Source of the DNA: Flavobacteriales bacterium UBA1937
GTDB lineage: Bacteria; Bacteroidota; Bacteroidia; Flavobacteriales; Weeksellaceae
Assembly (NCBI GenBank): GCA_002337005.1
Contig: DDFD01000077.1
Span: forward strand, 1-15,119
Length of the DNA stretch: 15,119 nt
Reading direction: 5' to 3'
The position numbers and the translations under genes were made by a program. Below are positions 6,604 to 14,063 of the stretch, piece by piece; position 1 is the first letter of the stretch, and each line of letters starts with the position of its first letter. A model generated the notes under the pieces. The model did no database searches. It worked only from the letters and a program-made list of their open reading frames with translations, and had not been told where the DNA came from.

Positions 6604-8292
6604 TTATTCTACTGCTACAGAATCATCTCCACGTCCGTCTGCTACAGCAGTTGCGTTACCTTTTTCATCAATGATAATCATTTCGGTTCTACCAATACCG
6701 CCACGTTTTTCAAATTTATAATTTTTTTGTTCTAAAACTTTTAAAGTAGCTTGAGGAAAATTTTTCTCCACAAAAACGACTTCGGGCAACCATTGATGGT
6801 GGAATTTCGGTGCGTTAATTACAAAATTAGGACTGAGTTTAAAATCAATAGCACTTACAATACTTTGATATACTGAAGTTGGAATGGTAGTTCCGCCCGG
6901 AGTTCCTACAATAATGAACGGTTTTCCGTTTTTTAGAACAATAGTTGGGGTCATAGAACTCAACATTCTTTTGTTGGGAGCTATAGAATTAGCTTCTCCG
7001 CCTACAGCTCCATACATATTAGGAACTCCAGGTTTTACAGAGAAATCATCCATTTCGTTGTTCAGAAAATAACCGCCACCTTTTACCACTACTTTACTGC
7101 CGTAAAGTCCATTGAGAGTGGTAGTTACAGAAACAGCATTCCCGAATTTATCGATGATTGATAAATGTGTGGTTTGTTCAGATTCTTTAGGTTGATTTAT
7201 AATTTTACCAACTTCTGAACTTGGAGTTGCTTTCTCGAAATTGAAATTTTTCCAACGATTTTTGAGGTATTCATCAGAAATCAGCATTTCGGTTTTGTCG
7301 GTAATAAAATCTGGGTCGCCCATATATTTTGCACGGTCTGCATAAGCACGGCGTTCTGCTTCTACCATTATTTGTAATGCTTCTGGTGAATTTTGCTCGA
7401 ATTTTTCTAAATTTTCAAAAGAAGACATCTTCAGCATTTGCGCCAAAAGAGTTCCTCCACTAGACGGAAGAGGCATAGAAATTACTTCGTGGTTTTTATA
7501 ATCAAAAGAAAGTGCTTTTCTTTCTTTAGTTTTATAATTTTTAAGGTCTTCTAGAGAAATAATTCCGTTTCCGCGTTTCATTTCATCTACTAAAAGTTGA
7601 GCGTTTTTACCTTCGTAGAAAGCTTTTTTGCCATTTTTTTGAATTAATTTTAAAGTATTTGCTAATTCTTTTTGAATCAAAATATCGCCTTGTTTCCAAG
7701 GTGTTTCTTTAGTAAATGAAGTTTGGTGAGAGTTGTGTTTTAAGAAATCTTCTTTGGTAACATTCAGTAGGTTCGCTTCTCTTTCGGTAAGTGCAAATCC
7801 TTTTTCTGCTAGGTCAATAGCAGGTTGTATAAGTGCAGAGATTGGTAGTTTTCCATATTTTTGATGCGTAAAATACATCCCCGAAACAGAACCTGGAATA
7901 CCAACTGCTAATCTTCCGTTTTGTGATAGATCTGTATTTGCATTTCCGTTTTTATCCAAATACATATCTTTTGAAGCTTTTTTGGGTGCTGTTTCTCTAT
8001 AATCAAGTGCTATTTTTTCGCCTTTATTGGTATAACCAATCAAAAAACCACCACCACCTATGTTACCAGCTTGAGGATAAACTACCGCCAATGCAAATTG
8101 TGTAGCAATAGCAGCATCGAAGGCGTTGCCTCCCATTTTTAGAATTTTAGCGCCAGCTTCACTTGCTAGAGGATGTGCAGAAACCACCATTCCTTTGTCT
8201 TTGGTGTGAATTTCTTTTACAATATTGATATTGGTGTATTGTGCAGAAATAGAGTGTGTTAAAATAATTAGGAAGAAAAAATATTTTTTCAT
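6604..8292 (-). CDS. ggt: Gamma-glutamyltransferase (glutathione hydrolase), periplasmic
   Basis: N-terminal nucleophile hydrolase that cleaves or transfers the gamma-glutamyl group of glutathione and related peptides. The precursor self-cleaves before the nucleophile Thr of TTHLSIID (about residue 374), giving a large and a small subunit. Seen: a signal peptide (MKKYFFFLIILTHSISA|Q); DYRETAP with the substrate Arg near 99; GGNAFDAAIA; MDDFSVKPGVPNMYG, which is the lid-loop region of the E. coli type; RMLSSMTPTIV with the Ser pair; and GTPGGTTIPT. The length of about 562 residues is normal. ATG at 8292 is preferred; a TTG at 8298 would add two residues ahead of the signal peptide. It is divergent from the threonine dehydrogenase gene and convergent with the SDR-DUF2867 gene. 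Confidence 0.95.
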   Translation of the reverse strand: MKKYFFFLIILTHSISAQYTNINIVKEIHTKDKGMVVSAHPLASEAGAKILKMGGNAFDAAIATQFALAVVYPQAGNIGGGGFLIGYTNKGEKIALDYRETAPKKASKDMYLDKNGNANTDLSQNGRLAVGIPGSVSGMYFTHQKYGKLPISALIQPAIDLAEKGFALTEREANLLNVTKEDFLKHNSHQTSFTKETPWKQGDILIQKELANTLKLIQKNGKKAFYEGKNAQLLVDEMKRGNGIISLEDLKNYKTKERKALSFDYKNHEVISMPLPSSGGTLLAQMLKMSSFENLEKFEQNSPEALQIMVEAERRAYADRAKYMGDPDFITDKTEMLISDEYLKNRWKNFNFEKATPSSEVGKIINQPKESEQTTHLSIIDKFGNAVSVTTTLNGLYGSKVVVKGGGYFLNNEMDDFSVKPGVPNMYGAVGGEANSIAPNKRMLSSMTPTIVLKNGKPFIIVGTPGGTTIPTSVYQSIVSAIDFKLSPNFVINAPKFHHQWLPEVVFVEKNFPQATLKVLEQKNYKFEKRGGIGRTEMIIIDEKGNATAVADGRGDDSVAVE

Positions 8293-8306
8293 TAACAATT
8301 TTTTTT

Positions 8307-8314
8307 CAAAAATA
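8307..8314 (-). promoter_or_regulatory. Possible -7 box for ggt
   Basis: On the - strand this reads TATTTTTG, a full match to the Bacteroidota -7 pattern TAnnTTTG, 14 bases before the ggt ATG. No TTTG was found at the expected -33 distance, and the sequence is AT-rich enough for chance matches, so this is weak. Confidence 0.3.
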
Positions 8315-8374
8315 AACTAAAATATTTTGATTAATGAAAAAAATGGAAAAGTTTTACCTATTGTTTCATTTTAA

Positions 8375-8395
8375 TATAGTGAATTTGTATAGTGA
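8375..8395. repeat. Direct repeat TATAGTGA x2 upstream of tdh
   Basis: TATAGTGA occurs at 8375-8382 and 8388-8395, a 13-base period. It ends 25 bases upstream of the -33 box of the tdh promoter. The position would suit an activator or repressor site, but no regulator is identified and chance is possible in this AT-rich gap. Confidence 0.4.
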
Positions 8396-8420
8396 GTGAT
8401 AAATATTCATTAAATAGAAT

Positions 8421-8450
8421 TTTGATGGTATTTCAAAATTTTTAAATTTG
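8421..8450 (+). promoter_or_regulatory. Promoter of the threonine dehydrogenase gene
   Basis: TTTG at 8421-8424 (-33 box) is followed after 18 bases by TAAATTTG at 8443-8450 (-7 box), a full match to the Bacteroidota TTTG / TAnnTTTG consensus at accepted spacing. Transcription would begin near 8457, leaving about 15 bases before the ATG at 8472. Confidence 0.72.
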
Positions 8451-8471
8451 TAGAAATCTCAAAAAGTAAAA

Positions 8472-9434
8472 ATGGAAACTACAACAGAAAAAATTTTGGT
8501 AACTGGTGCGCTAGGGCAAATAGGTACAGAGCTAACCTCCAAACTAGTAGAAATCCACGGCAAAGAAAATGTAATTGCCTCTGGAATCGAAAAATGGAGA
8601 GAAGGTAATACAGCAGCAGGATGGTACGAAAGAATAGATGTAACCAACTATAAATTGCTAGAAGATTTCATAAAAGAACAAAAAATTACTACGGTATATC
8701 ATTTGGCTTCTTTGCTTTCCGGAACTTCAGAGAAACAACCGCTTTTTGCTTGGAAACTTAATTTAGAACCATTGCTTCATCTTTGTGAATTAGCGAAAGA
8801 TGGTTACCTAAAAAAGATATTTTGGCCAAGTTCTATCGCTGTTTTTGGGAAAGGAATTCCTAAAAATAAGGTAGGTCAAGAGGTAGTACTTAATCCAACT
8901 ACGGTTTATGGGATTTCTAAAATGGCAGGAGAAAAATGGTGTGAATATTATTTTGATAAATATGGAGTAGATGTAAGAAGTATAAGATACCCAGGTCTTA
9001 TCTCTTGGAAAGCTCCTGCTGGTGGAGGAACCACAGATTATGCAGTAGAAATTTTTTATGAAGCGGTACAAAACGGAAGGTATAAAAGTTTTATTGCAGA
9101 AAATACAGCAATGCCAATGCTCTATATGGATGATGCCATCTCTGCTACCATTAAACTAATGAATGCAGACAAAGATAAAGTGAGTGTTAGGAGTTCTTAC
9201 AACCTTGGCGGAATGAGTTTTACACCAGCTGAATTAGCCGCAGAAATCAAGAAAGAAATGCCAGATTTTGAGATTTCTTATGAACCAGATTTTAGGCAAG
9301 CTATTGCAGATTCTTGGCCAGCAAGCATAGATGATAGCAAAGCAAAAGATGATTGGGGACTGAGTTATGATTTTGATATAACAACCATGACTAGGGAAAT
9401 GCTGAACAATTTAAAAATTAAGTTGAAAAAATAA
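8472..9434 (+). CDS. tdh: L-threonine 3-dehydrogenase, SDR (epimerase-like) type
   Basis: Oxidises L-threonine to 2-amino-3-ketobutyrate, the first step of threonine catabolism to glycine. The sequence closely follows the Flavobacterium SDR-type enzyme as I remember it: GALGQIG at 12-18, FWPSSIAVFG at 117-126, STVYGISK-like TTVYGISK with Y146 and K150, WCEYY, DVRSIRYPGLISW, GGGTTDYAV, YMDDAI and PDFRQAIADSWPASIDDS. The length of 320 residues is normal and the ATG at 8472 fits. One oddity: after the second beta strand, where the relative has Asp (ASD, contacting the NAD ribose), this protein has Gly38 (ASGIEKWREG). It has its own promoter and terminator, so it is probably monocistronic. Confidence 0.9.
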   Translation: METTTEKILVTGALGQIGTELTSKLVEIHGKENVIASGIEKWREGNTAAGWYERIDVTNYKLLEDFIKEQKITTVYHLASLLSGTSEKQPLFAWKLNLEPLLHLCELAKDGYLKKIFWPSSIAVFGKGIPKNKVGQEVVLNPTTVYGISKMAGEKWCEYYFDKYGVDVRSIRYPGLISWKAPAGGGTTDYAVEIFYEAVQNGRYKSFIAENTAMPMLYMDDAISATIKLMNADKDKVSVRSSYNLGGMSFTPAELAAEIKKEMPDFEISYEPDFRQAIADSWPASIDDSKAKDDWGLSYDFDITTMTREMLNNLKIKLKK

Positions 9435-9473
9435 TTCTATTTCAGAAATTATTTATATCTTAGAAATCCAATT

Positions 9474-9510
9474 TTAATAGATTTTTATATTAAGTTTTAA
9501 AATCTATTAA
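9474..9510. repeat. AT-rich perfect inverted repeat
   Basis: TTAATAGATTTT at 9474-9485 and AAAATCTATTAA at 9499-9510 are exact reverse complements (12 bp) around a 13-base loop. It lies between the tdh stop and the intrinsic terminator. No T-run follows, so it is not itself a classic terminator. It could protect the mRNA 3' end or be a protein-binding palindrome. Confidence 0.55.
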
Positions 9511-9532
9511 TCATATTAATTCTACAATTTTT

Positions 9533-9569
9533 AAACTTTGCCGTTTTTTCGGCAAAGTTTTTTATTTTT
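9533..9569 (+). terminator. Intrinsic terminator after tdh
   Basis: The stem AAACTTTGCCG (9533-9543) pairs with CGGCAAAGTTT (9550-9560), 11 bp with no mismatch around a T6 loop. It is followed by a T-rich tail (9561-9569). The ATG of the next gene is only 5 bases after the tail. Confidence 0.85.
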
Positions 9570-9574
9570 ACAAA

Positions 9575-10330
9575 ATGGTATTGCTAAGTTTTAATGTAAT
9601 TGCTCCAGAAATTCCTTTGAAGGAAAAGCATTTGGTTTCAGAAGAAGAATTGAAGAAAATTACTTTTAATGGAACTAAAAAAATAATAGATGTACTAGAG
9701 AAGCATTTTATTTTTTGTACTTTTTTTGTGGAAGTTTCTTTGGTAGAAAAAATGCCAGAATTGCTACAACTTATAGTAAAAAAAGGGCATGAACTAGGAA
9801 TTCTGAATCAGCATTCTACAGAAGAAGAAATTGTAAACGCTAAGAAAATTGCAGAAGAAATTACTGGTAAATTTATAAGTGGGATAAGACAGTTTCCAGA
9901 GTTTAAGCATAAATCTGATGTAGTTAAAAGAATGAAATTTAGTTACCATTCTTCTATGTATTTTTCTAATATTTTTTGGCTAAATAAAGATTTTGATAAA
10001 AAAACAGTTTACGAAGAAAACGACTTGGTAATCGTACCAGATAGTTGGTCTCCTTATTCTAAACTTCCTTATAATGATTTTACCTTTCAGATGATTCCGC
10101 TATTTTTTTATAAAAATATGATTAATAATTCTATGAAAGGAAATGATGAGTATATTGTAATTTACCTTAATTCTTGGCAATTTGTAGAACTTAATCATAG
10201 TAAATTTGGGCTTCCGTTTTATAGAAAATACAATCTAGGAAGACAGATGGAAAATAAACTTGGGCGGTTTTTATTATTTTTGGAAGAAAGTGAATGGGCG
10301 GTAAACAGAATGAAGGATTTCTTTTTCTAG
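9575..10330 (+). CDS. NodB-like (polysaccharide deacetylase family) protein, probably catalytically inactive
   Basis: The 251-residue protein keeps the outline of the NodB homology domain of the PuuE/DUF3473-like kind: VLLSFNVIAPEIPL at the start, FIFCTFFVE at 45-53, GHELG at 71-75, EITGKFISGIR at 95-105, and the C-terminal LNSWQF. However, the residues that make the enzyme work look replaced. The first-motif Asp (SFDVE) is Asn7. The metal-binding H-x3-H motif (SHGFYH) reads ILNQHS. The late His (HPWEF) is Asn199. It has no signal peptide. Its ATG is 5 bases after the terminator tail of tdh, so either read-through or a nearly leaderless transcript is needed; TTTG at 9537-9540 and TATTTTTA at 9563-9570 form an imperfect promoter there. 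It converges on the next gene with an 8-base gap. Confidence 0.78.
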   Translation: MVLLSFNVIAPEIPLKEKHLVSEEELKKITFNGTKKIIDVLEKHFIFCTFFVEVSLVEKMPELLQLIVKKGHELGILNQHSTEEEIVNAKKIAEEITGKFISGIRQFPEFKHKSDVVKRMKFSYHSSMYFSNIFWLNKDFDKKTVYEENDLVIVPDSWSPYSKLPYNDFTFQMIPLFFYKNMINNSMKGNDEYIVIYLNSWQFVELNHSKFGLPFYRKYNLGRQMENKLGRFLLFLEESEWAVNRMKDFFF

Positions 10331-10338
10331 ATCGACCT

Positions 10339-11550
10339 TTAAGAAAGTTCAAAAACGGTAATTTCAGGATTTACACCTACTCTTCCGGGAAATGCCAGCA
10401 CTCCGAAACCTCTGTTTACGTATAGATATTTACCACCAGATTCATATAAATCTGCCCATTTCGGATATTTGAATTTTACAGGAGACCATTTGAAATTTTT
10501 AAGGTCTATCCCAAATTGCATTCCGTGGGTATGGCCAGAAAGCGTAAGTTGCACATTGCTAGGATGGTGTTTTACTACTTCGTCAAAATGAGTAGGGTCA
10601 TGGCTCATTAATATTTTTACAGCTTCTTTTGGGATTCCGCTAACCGTTTTGTCTAAATCTCCGAATTGTGGAAATGGCGGAATGCCCCAGTTTTCAACCC
10701 CTAAAATATAGATTTTTTCTCCGTTTTTTTCTATGGAAATATGTTTGTTTCTTAATAAAGTAAATCCTGCTTCTTTTTCATATTTTTCTAGATTGGGGAT
10801 GTTTTGGGCTTTTTCTTCTTTAGATTTCCATGCTCCGTAATCTCCGTAATCGTGATTTCCTAAAACAGAAAATTTACCATCTTTAGCCTTAATACTTTTG
10901 AATAGCGGGATAAAAGGCAAAAATTCATCAGCATAATTATTCACCATATCTCCTGTGAAAAGTACCAAATCTGCATTTTGTTCATTAATTAAATCAATAG
11001 CATGTTGTAATTTTTCTGGGTGAAAAAAACTGCCACTATGTACATCAGAAATTTGTACAATTTTATAACCTTTGAAACTTTCGGGTAGGTTTTTAAGTTT
11101 TAGCTTTACTTTTCTAGCAGTGTGTCTGTATTTTCCGAAGATAATTCCATCAATTACCAAAGCAGAAAGAATTCCTGCAGTAGCTAGAGCGGTGGTGCTG
11201 ATAAATTTTCGACGCTCGGGAAAATGTTTTTGCTCTTGAGTAAAATATTTAAAACCAAATTCAAAAGCTCTAGAAATGTCTCCTACGAGTAGAAAAACTA
11301 AGGCAATTAACTTTGGTAACATAAATATCATCACCAAAGAAATCAACAACTGAACCTGATGGTGGTCTCTAGAAGCTCTATTAAAAGTAAGCATTTGATA
11401 GAGCGTAAAACCATAAATCAATAGAGTGATTGCCCAATATCCAAATCTTAACCAAGAATTAGAAACGAGGTTTTTAAAAGCTTGATAGACATAAAATTCT
11501 ACCAAGAAAAGTATCACGAAAAGTAGTAAAAATCTGTTTTGTACAGACAT
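10339..11550 (-). CDS. Membrane-anchored metallophosphoesterase (YkuE/YaeI-like)
   Basis: Calcineurin-like phosphoesterase of 403 residues, fused to an N-terminal membrane part. Hydrophobic helices lie at about 6-26, 36-54 and 67-90. A segment P111-ERRKFISTTALATAGILSA resembles a twin-arginine motif plus a fourth helix (118-138). The catalytic domain begins near 160 and shows all the metal-binding motifs: D169-V-H171, GD(M) at 200-201, GNHD at 231-234, SHDP with H317, and GHTHG at 339-343. Relatives such as YkuE and YaeI act at the cell envelope on phosphoester or lipid substrates; the substrate here is unknown. The catalytic domain probably faces the periplasm (inference from the RR motif). 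It starts within the upstream gene's stop (TAATG), overlapping by one base. Confidence 0.9.
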   Translation of the reverse strand: MSVQNRFLLLFVILFLVEFYVYQAFKNLVSNSWLRFGYWAITLLIYGFTLYQMLTFNRASRDHHQVQLLISLVMIFMLPKLIALVFLLVGDISRAFEFGFKYFTQEQKHFPERRKFISTTALATAGILSALVIDGIIFGKYRHTARKVKLKLKNLPESFKGYKIVQISDVHSGSFFHPEKLQHAIDLINEQNADLVLFTGDMVNNYADEFLPFIPLFKSIKAKDGKFSVLGNHDYGDYGAWKSKEEKAQNIPNLEKYEKEAGFTLLRNKHISIEKNGEKIYILGVENWGIPPFPQFGDLDKTVSGIPKEAVKILMSHDPTHFDEVVKHHPSNVQLTLSGHTHGMQFGIDLKNFKWSPVKFKYPKWADLYESGGKYLYVNRGFGVLAFPGRVGVNPEITVFELS

Positions 11551-12623
11551 TAAGATGGTGTTTTATAGACGATACAATTAATGTTCATACCAGCACCTAC
11601 AGAACCCATTACAATGTAGCCTCCTTTTTTGAAAGTGTGTCCCTTCATTTCTCCTTTTGCAATTAAATCATACATCGTAGGAATGGTAGCTACAGAAGAA
11701 TTACCAAGTTTTTGGATAGTCATAGGAGAAACGGCATCATCGTATTCTGATTTTCCGTAAAGTTTGAAAAGTCTAGAAACCATTGCGTGATCCATTTTGG
11801 CATTGGCTTGATGCATTAGAATTTTATCAATGTCTTCATCAGTTATTCCAGCTTCGTCCATTGTTTCTTTTACTGCTGCTGGTACATTTTTGAGTGCGTA
11901 TTCGTAGATTTTTCTACCGTGCATTCTTATATATAGTTTGTCTTGGTCTTCTGCGGAAGGATTTAATGTTTTCGAACATTCTAGATAATTAAGTTCTTCT
12001 GCATTGTCACAAACTGTATTGGTTGCAATGATTCCTACGTTTTCTTCTTCGGTTCTTTGTAGAATTACTGCACCAGCACCATCAGCAAAAATTAATTTAT
12101 TTCTATCAAAAGGGTCTGTAACTCTACTTAGCGTTTCGCCTCCAATAACCAAAATAGTTTTTGCTTTGCCTAATTTTAATAAATCATCTGCTAAGATTAC
12201 ACCTTCTATCCAGCCTGGGCAACCGAAAATCATATCATAAGTAATGCATTTTCTATTTTTAATTCCCAATTTATTTTTTACTCTGGCTGCCATATTGGGC
12301 ATGAAATTAGAAGCACCATTTTTAGAAACTTCGCCGAAATTACTTGCAAAAATGATATAATCTATTTCTTCTTGTTCTATACCAGCATCATAGATTGCTT
12401 CTTTTGCCGCTTCGTAACCTAGATCAGAGTTCATTTTATCTTCATCTATATATCTTCTTTCCTCAATTTCTGTAATATCTACAAATTTTTTGATAACTTC
12501 GTCATTAGGCTTGTCTATCAGATCTCCAGCATCTGTGTAGAATGTAGAATCCATAAAGAATGAACCATCTATTACTCTTTTTGGTACAAAACTTCCTGAT
12601 CCAATTATAACTGAACTTGGCAT
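11550..12623 (-). CDS. 3-oxoacyl-ACP synthase III family protein (FabH-like)
   Basis: Thiolase-fold condensing enzyme of 357 residues. The KAS III triad is intact: C135 in FGCPGW, H271 in LMHQAN, and N308 in GNSSVAT; FADGAGAVIL (179-188) and GSVGAGMN near the end are also typical. FabH condenses acetyl-CoA or a branched acyl-CoA with malonyl-ACP, but this subgroup is not the housekeeping FabH with certainty, and no other fatty acid gene is nearby. I chose ATG 12623 (MPSSVIIGSGSF) because it matches the family N-terminus. The longer start at 12659 would fall inside the predicted -7 box. The gene overlaps the downstream phosphoesterase by one base, which suggests coupled translation and perhaps a shared envelope-lipid role. 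Confidence 0.9.
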   Translation of the reverse strand: MPSSVIIGSGSFVPKRVIDGSFFMDSTFYTDAGDLIDKPNDEVIKKFVDITEIEERRYIDEDKMNSDLGYEAAKEAIYDAGIEQEEIDYIIFASNFGEVSKNGASNFMPNMAARVKNKLGIKNRKCITYDMIFGCPGWIEGVILADDLLKLGKAKTILVIGGETLSRVTDPFDRNKLIFADGAGAVILQRTEEENVGIIATNTVCDNAEELNYLECSKTLNPSAEDQDKLYIRMHGRKIYEYALKNVPAAVKETMDEAGITDEDIDKILMHQANAKMDHAMVSRLFKLYGKSEYDDAVSPMTIQKLGNSSVATIPTMYDLIAKGEMKGHTFKKGGYIVMGSVGAGMNINCIVYKTPS

Positions 12624-12656
12624 ATTTCTTAATTTTTCTTTTTTGTAAATAGGGCA

Positions 12657-12690
12657 CAAATTTATAAATTAAAATCATATCATCCGCAAA
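12657..12690 (-). promoter_or_regulatory. Promoter of the KAS III/phosphoesterase operon
   Basis: Read on the - strand, TTTG (12690-12687) is followed after 22 bases by TAAATTTG (12664-12657). Both match the Bacteroidota -33/-7 consensus, and the spacing is at the long end of the reported range. Transcription would start near 12650, which supports the ATG at 12623. Confidence 0.6.
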
Positions 12691-12702
12691 TAAAATTATT
12701 AT

Positions 12703-12710
12703 TAAATTTG
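12703..12710 (+). promoter_or_regulatory. Possible -7 box for the membrane protein-menG-porT group
   Basis: TAAATTTG matches the -7 consensus and lies 23 bases before the ATG at 12734. No TTG/TTTG is present at the right -33 distance, so the call is tentative. It is back to back with the - strand promoter. Confidence 0.42.
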
Positions 12711-12733
12711 CAAAAAGTCTATTCATTGAACTT

Positions 12734-13300
12734 ATGAAAAAAAATGCGCCATTAATTGGCTTTTTATCAGCTTTTGGAGTAATGCTTTTAGCTTTTGTTA
12801 TTTATTTTTTGTTTTTAGCAAAGAAAAATGAATATTTGGTAGATAATCCTACTTCTAAAACATTCTACTTCAGGATAAATAATGGTGATGAAAAAATTAT
12901 TACTGCTGGGCAGTATGTAAAAGTAGATCTTAACCGTGGTAAAAAGAATGAAATTAAAGTTTTTGATGAGCAAAAAAAACTACTTTTTGATTCTGCTTTT
13001 ACTGTTACACAGTATAGAGGTCTTATAAATATTACCAATAGTGATTACTATGTACACCGTCAGTTTTACGGATATGTGCCTAATAAAGATTCTCTTTTGG
13101 TTTCTAAAACATTTGACCTAGATGGTGTAAAATTACCTGGACATGTTTCTCATCATAAAAAATTATATATAGAAGATTTTTATTATAATGTAGATGAAGA
13201 TTATGATAAAATCATCAAAAATATTGACAAACTAGAGTCTAGAACTAAAATTTACAGAAAAGAAGATTTCAAAAATTTTTATAAAGAAAAATATCAATAG
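12734..13300 (+). CDS. Single-pass membrane protein of unknown function
   Basis: I cannot assign a function. The 188 residues begin with MKKNAP and one hydrophobic helix (about 7-29) followed by KKNE, consistent with an N-in anchor and a periplasmic C-terminal domain. Residues 35-100 look beta-rich, with the pattern NPTSKTFYFRINNG...AGQYVKVDLNRGKKNEIKVFD, reminiscent of small beta-sandwich domains, then GLINITNSDYYVHRQFYGYVP at about 96-116. The C-terminal 60 residues are charged and partly helical (Lys/Asp/Tyr-rich). It has no lipobox and no catalytic motif. It is 40 bases upstream of menG on the same strand, so it may share that transcript. Confidence 0.82.
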   Translation: MKKNAPLIGFLSAFGVMLLAFVIYFLFLAKKNEYLVDNPTSKTFYFRINNGDEKIITAGQYVKVDLNRGKKNEIKVFDEQKKLLFDSAFTVTQYRGLINITNSDYYVHRQFYGYVPNKDSLLVSKTFDLDGVKLPGHVSHHKKLYIEDFYYNVDEDYDKIIKNIDKLESRTKIYRKEDFKNFYKEKYQ

Positions 13301-13340
13301 TTATTATAAATAAACAATAATTAATCATCAATTATAAAAA

Positions 13341-14057
13341 ATGCAAGTAACACCCTATAATACAGACCAAAGTAAAAAAACACAAGTAGAAGATATGTTT
13401 GATAACATAGCTCCGAAATATGATTTGCTTAATCACGTTTTATCTATGAAAATAGATGTTTTGTGGAGAAATAATTTGGTGAAATGGATGAGGAAAGACT
13501 ATCCGAAATTGGTTTTAGATGTAGCTACAGGAACCGGAGATTTAGCAATAGCGGTACAAAAAGGATTAGAAGCAGAAGTAGTAGGGCTAGACCTGTCTCA
13601 GCAGATGTTAAACGTAGGAATAGACAAAATCAAAAAAATAAATCTCTCTGATAAGATTACAATGGTAAAAGGTGATGCAGAAAATCTTACCTTTGAGGAT
13701 AATAAATTTGATGCTGTTTCCGTTGCATTTGGAGTAAGGAATTTCGAAAACCTAGAAAAAGGTTTGGCAGAACTAAGAAGAGTAGTAAAAGAAAACGGAA
13801 GTGTTTTTATACTAGAATTTTCTAAGGTAGAAGGTTTTTTAGGTCCGTTTTATATGTTTTATTTCAAAAATATTTTACCACAAATTGGTAAATTAGTTTC
13901 TAAAGACAATAGAGCCTATACCTACCTTCCAGATTCTGTAAACGCATTTCCTTTCGGTGAAAAAATGAAACAAATCTTGCTAGATACAGGATTCAAAAAT
14001 GTAGAATACAAAAAGCAAAGCTTCGGGATAGCAACCATTTATAAGGCTACTAAATAA
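13341..14057 (+). CDS. ubiE: Demethylmenaquinone methyltransferase MenG/UbiE
   Basis: SAM-dependent C-methylation of demethylmenaquinone, the last step of menaquinone synthesis. In a bacterium of this kind, which uses menaquinone only, MenG would be the accurate name. The 238 residues carry the two family signatures: MFDNIAPKYDLLNHVLS at 19-35 and YLPDSVNAFPFGE near 196-208. The SAM-binding motif DVATGTGDLA is at 60-69, and FGVRNF is at 130-135. Start, length and motif positions are all as usual. PorT starts 6 bases downstream, which makes a shared transcript very likely. Confidence 0.95.
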   Translation: MQVTPYNTDQSKKTQVEDMFDNIAPKYDLLNHVLSMKIDVLWRNNLVKWMRKDYPKLVLDVATGTGDLAIAVQKGLEAEVVGLDLSQQMLNVGIDKIKKINLSDKITMVKGDAENLTFEDNKFDAVSVAFGVRNFENLEKGLAELRRVVKENGSVFILEFSKVEGFLGPFYMFYFKNILPQIGKLVSKDNRAYTYLPDSVNAFPFGEKMKQILLDTGFKNVEYKKQSFGIATIYKATK

Positions 14058-14063
14058 CATATA

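Noticed and set aside
6884..7072. Open frame of 62 codons on the strand opposite ggt
   Set aside because: It is an antisense shadow of a well-supported gene, with no recognisable protein features.
8808..9071. Open frame of 87 codons on the strand opposite tdh
   Set aside because: It lies inside a conserved dehydrogenase, has an unnatural composition (many Ile, Tyr, Phe, Ser) and no start context.
12624..12659. Longer start for the KAS III-like gene (ATG at 12659)
   Set aside because: The extra 12 residues do not match the family N-terminus, and the codon lies inside the predicted -7 promoter box.
12505..12726. Open frame of 73 codons on the - strand overlapping the KAS III start
   Set aside because: It is an alternative frame over the KAS III N-terminus and its promoter region, with no domain features.
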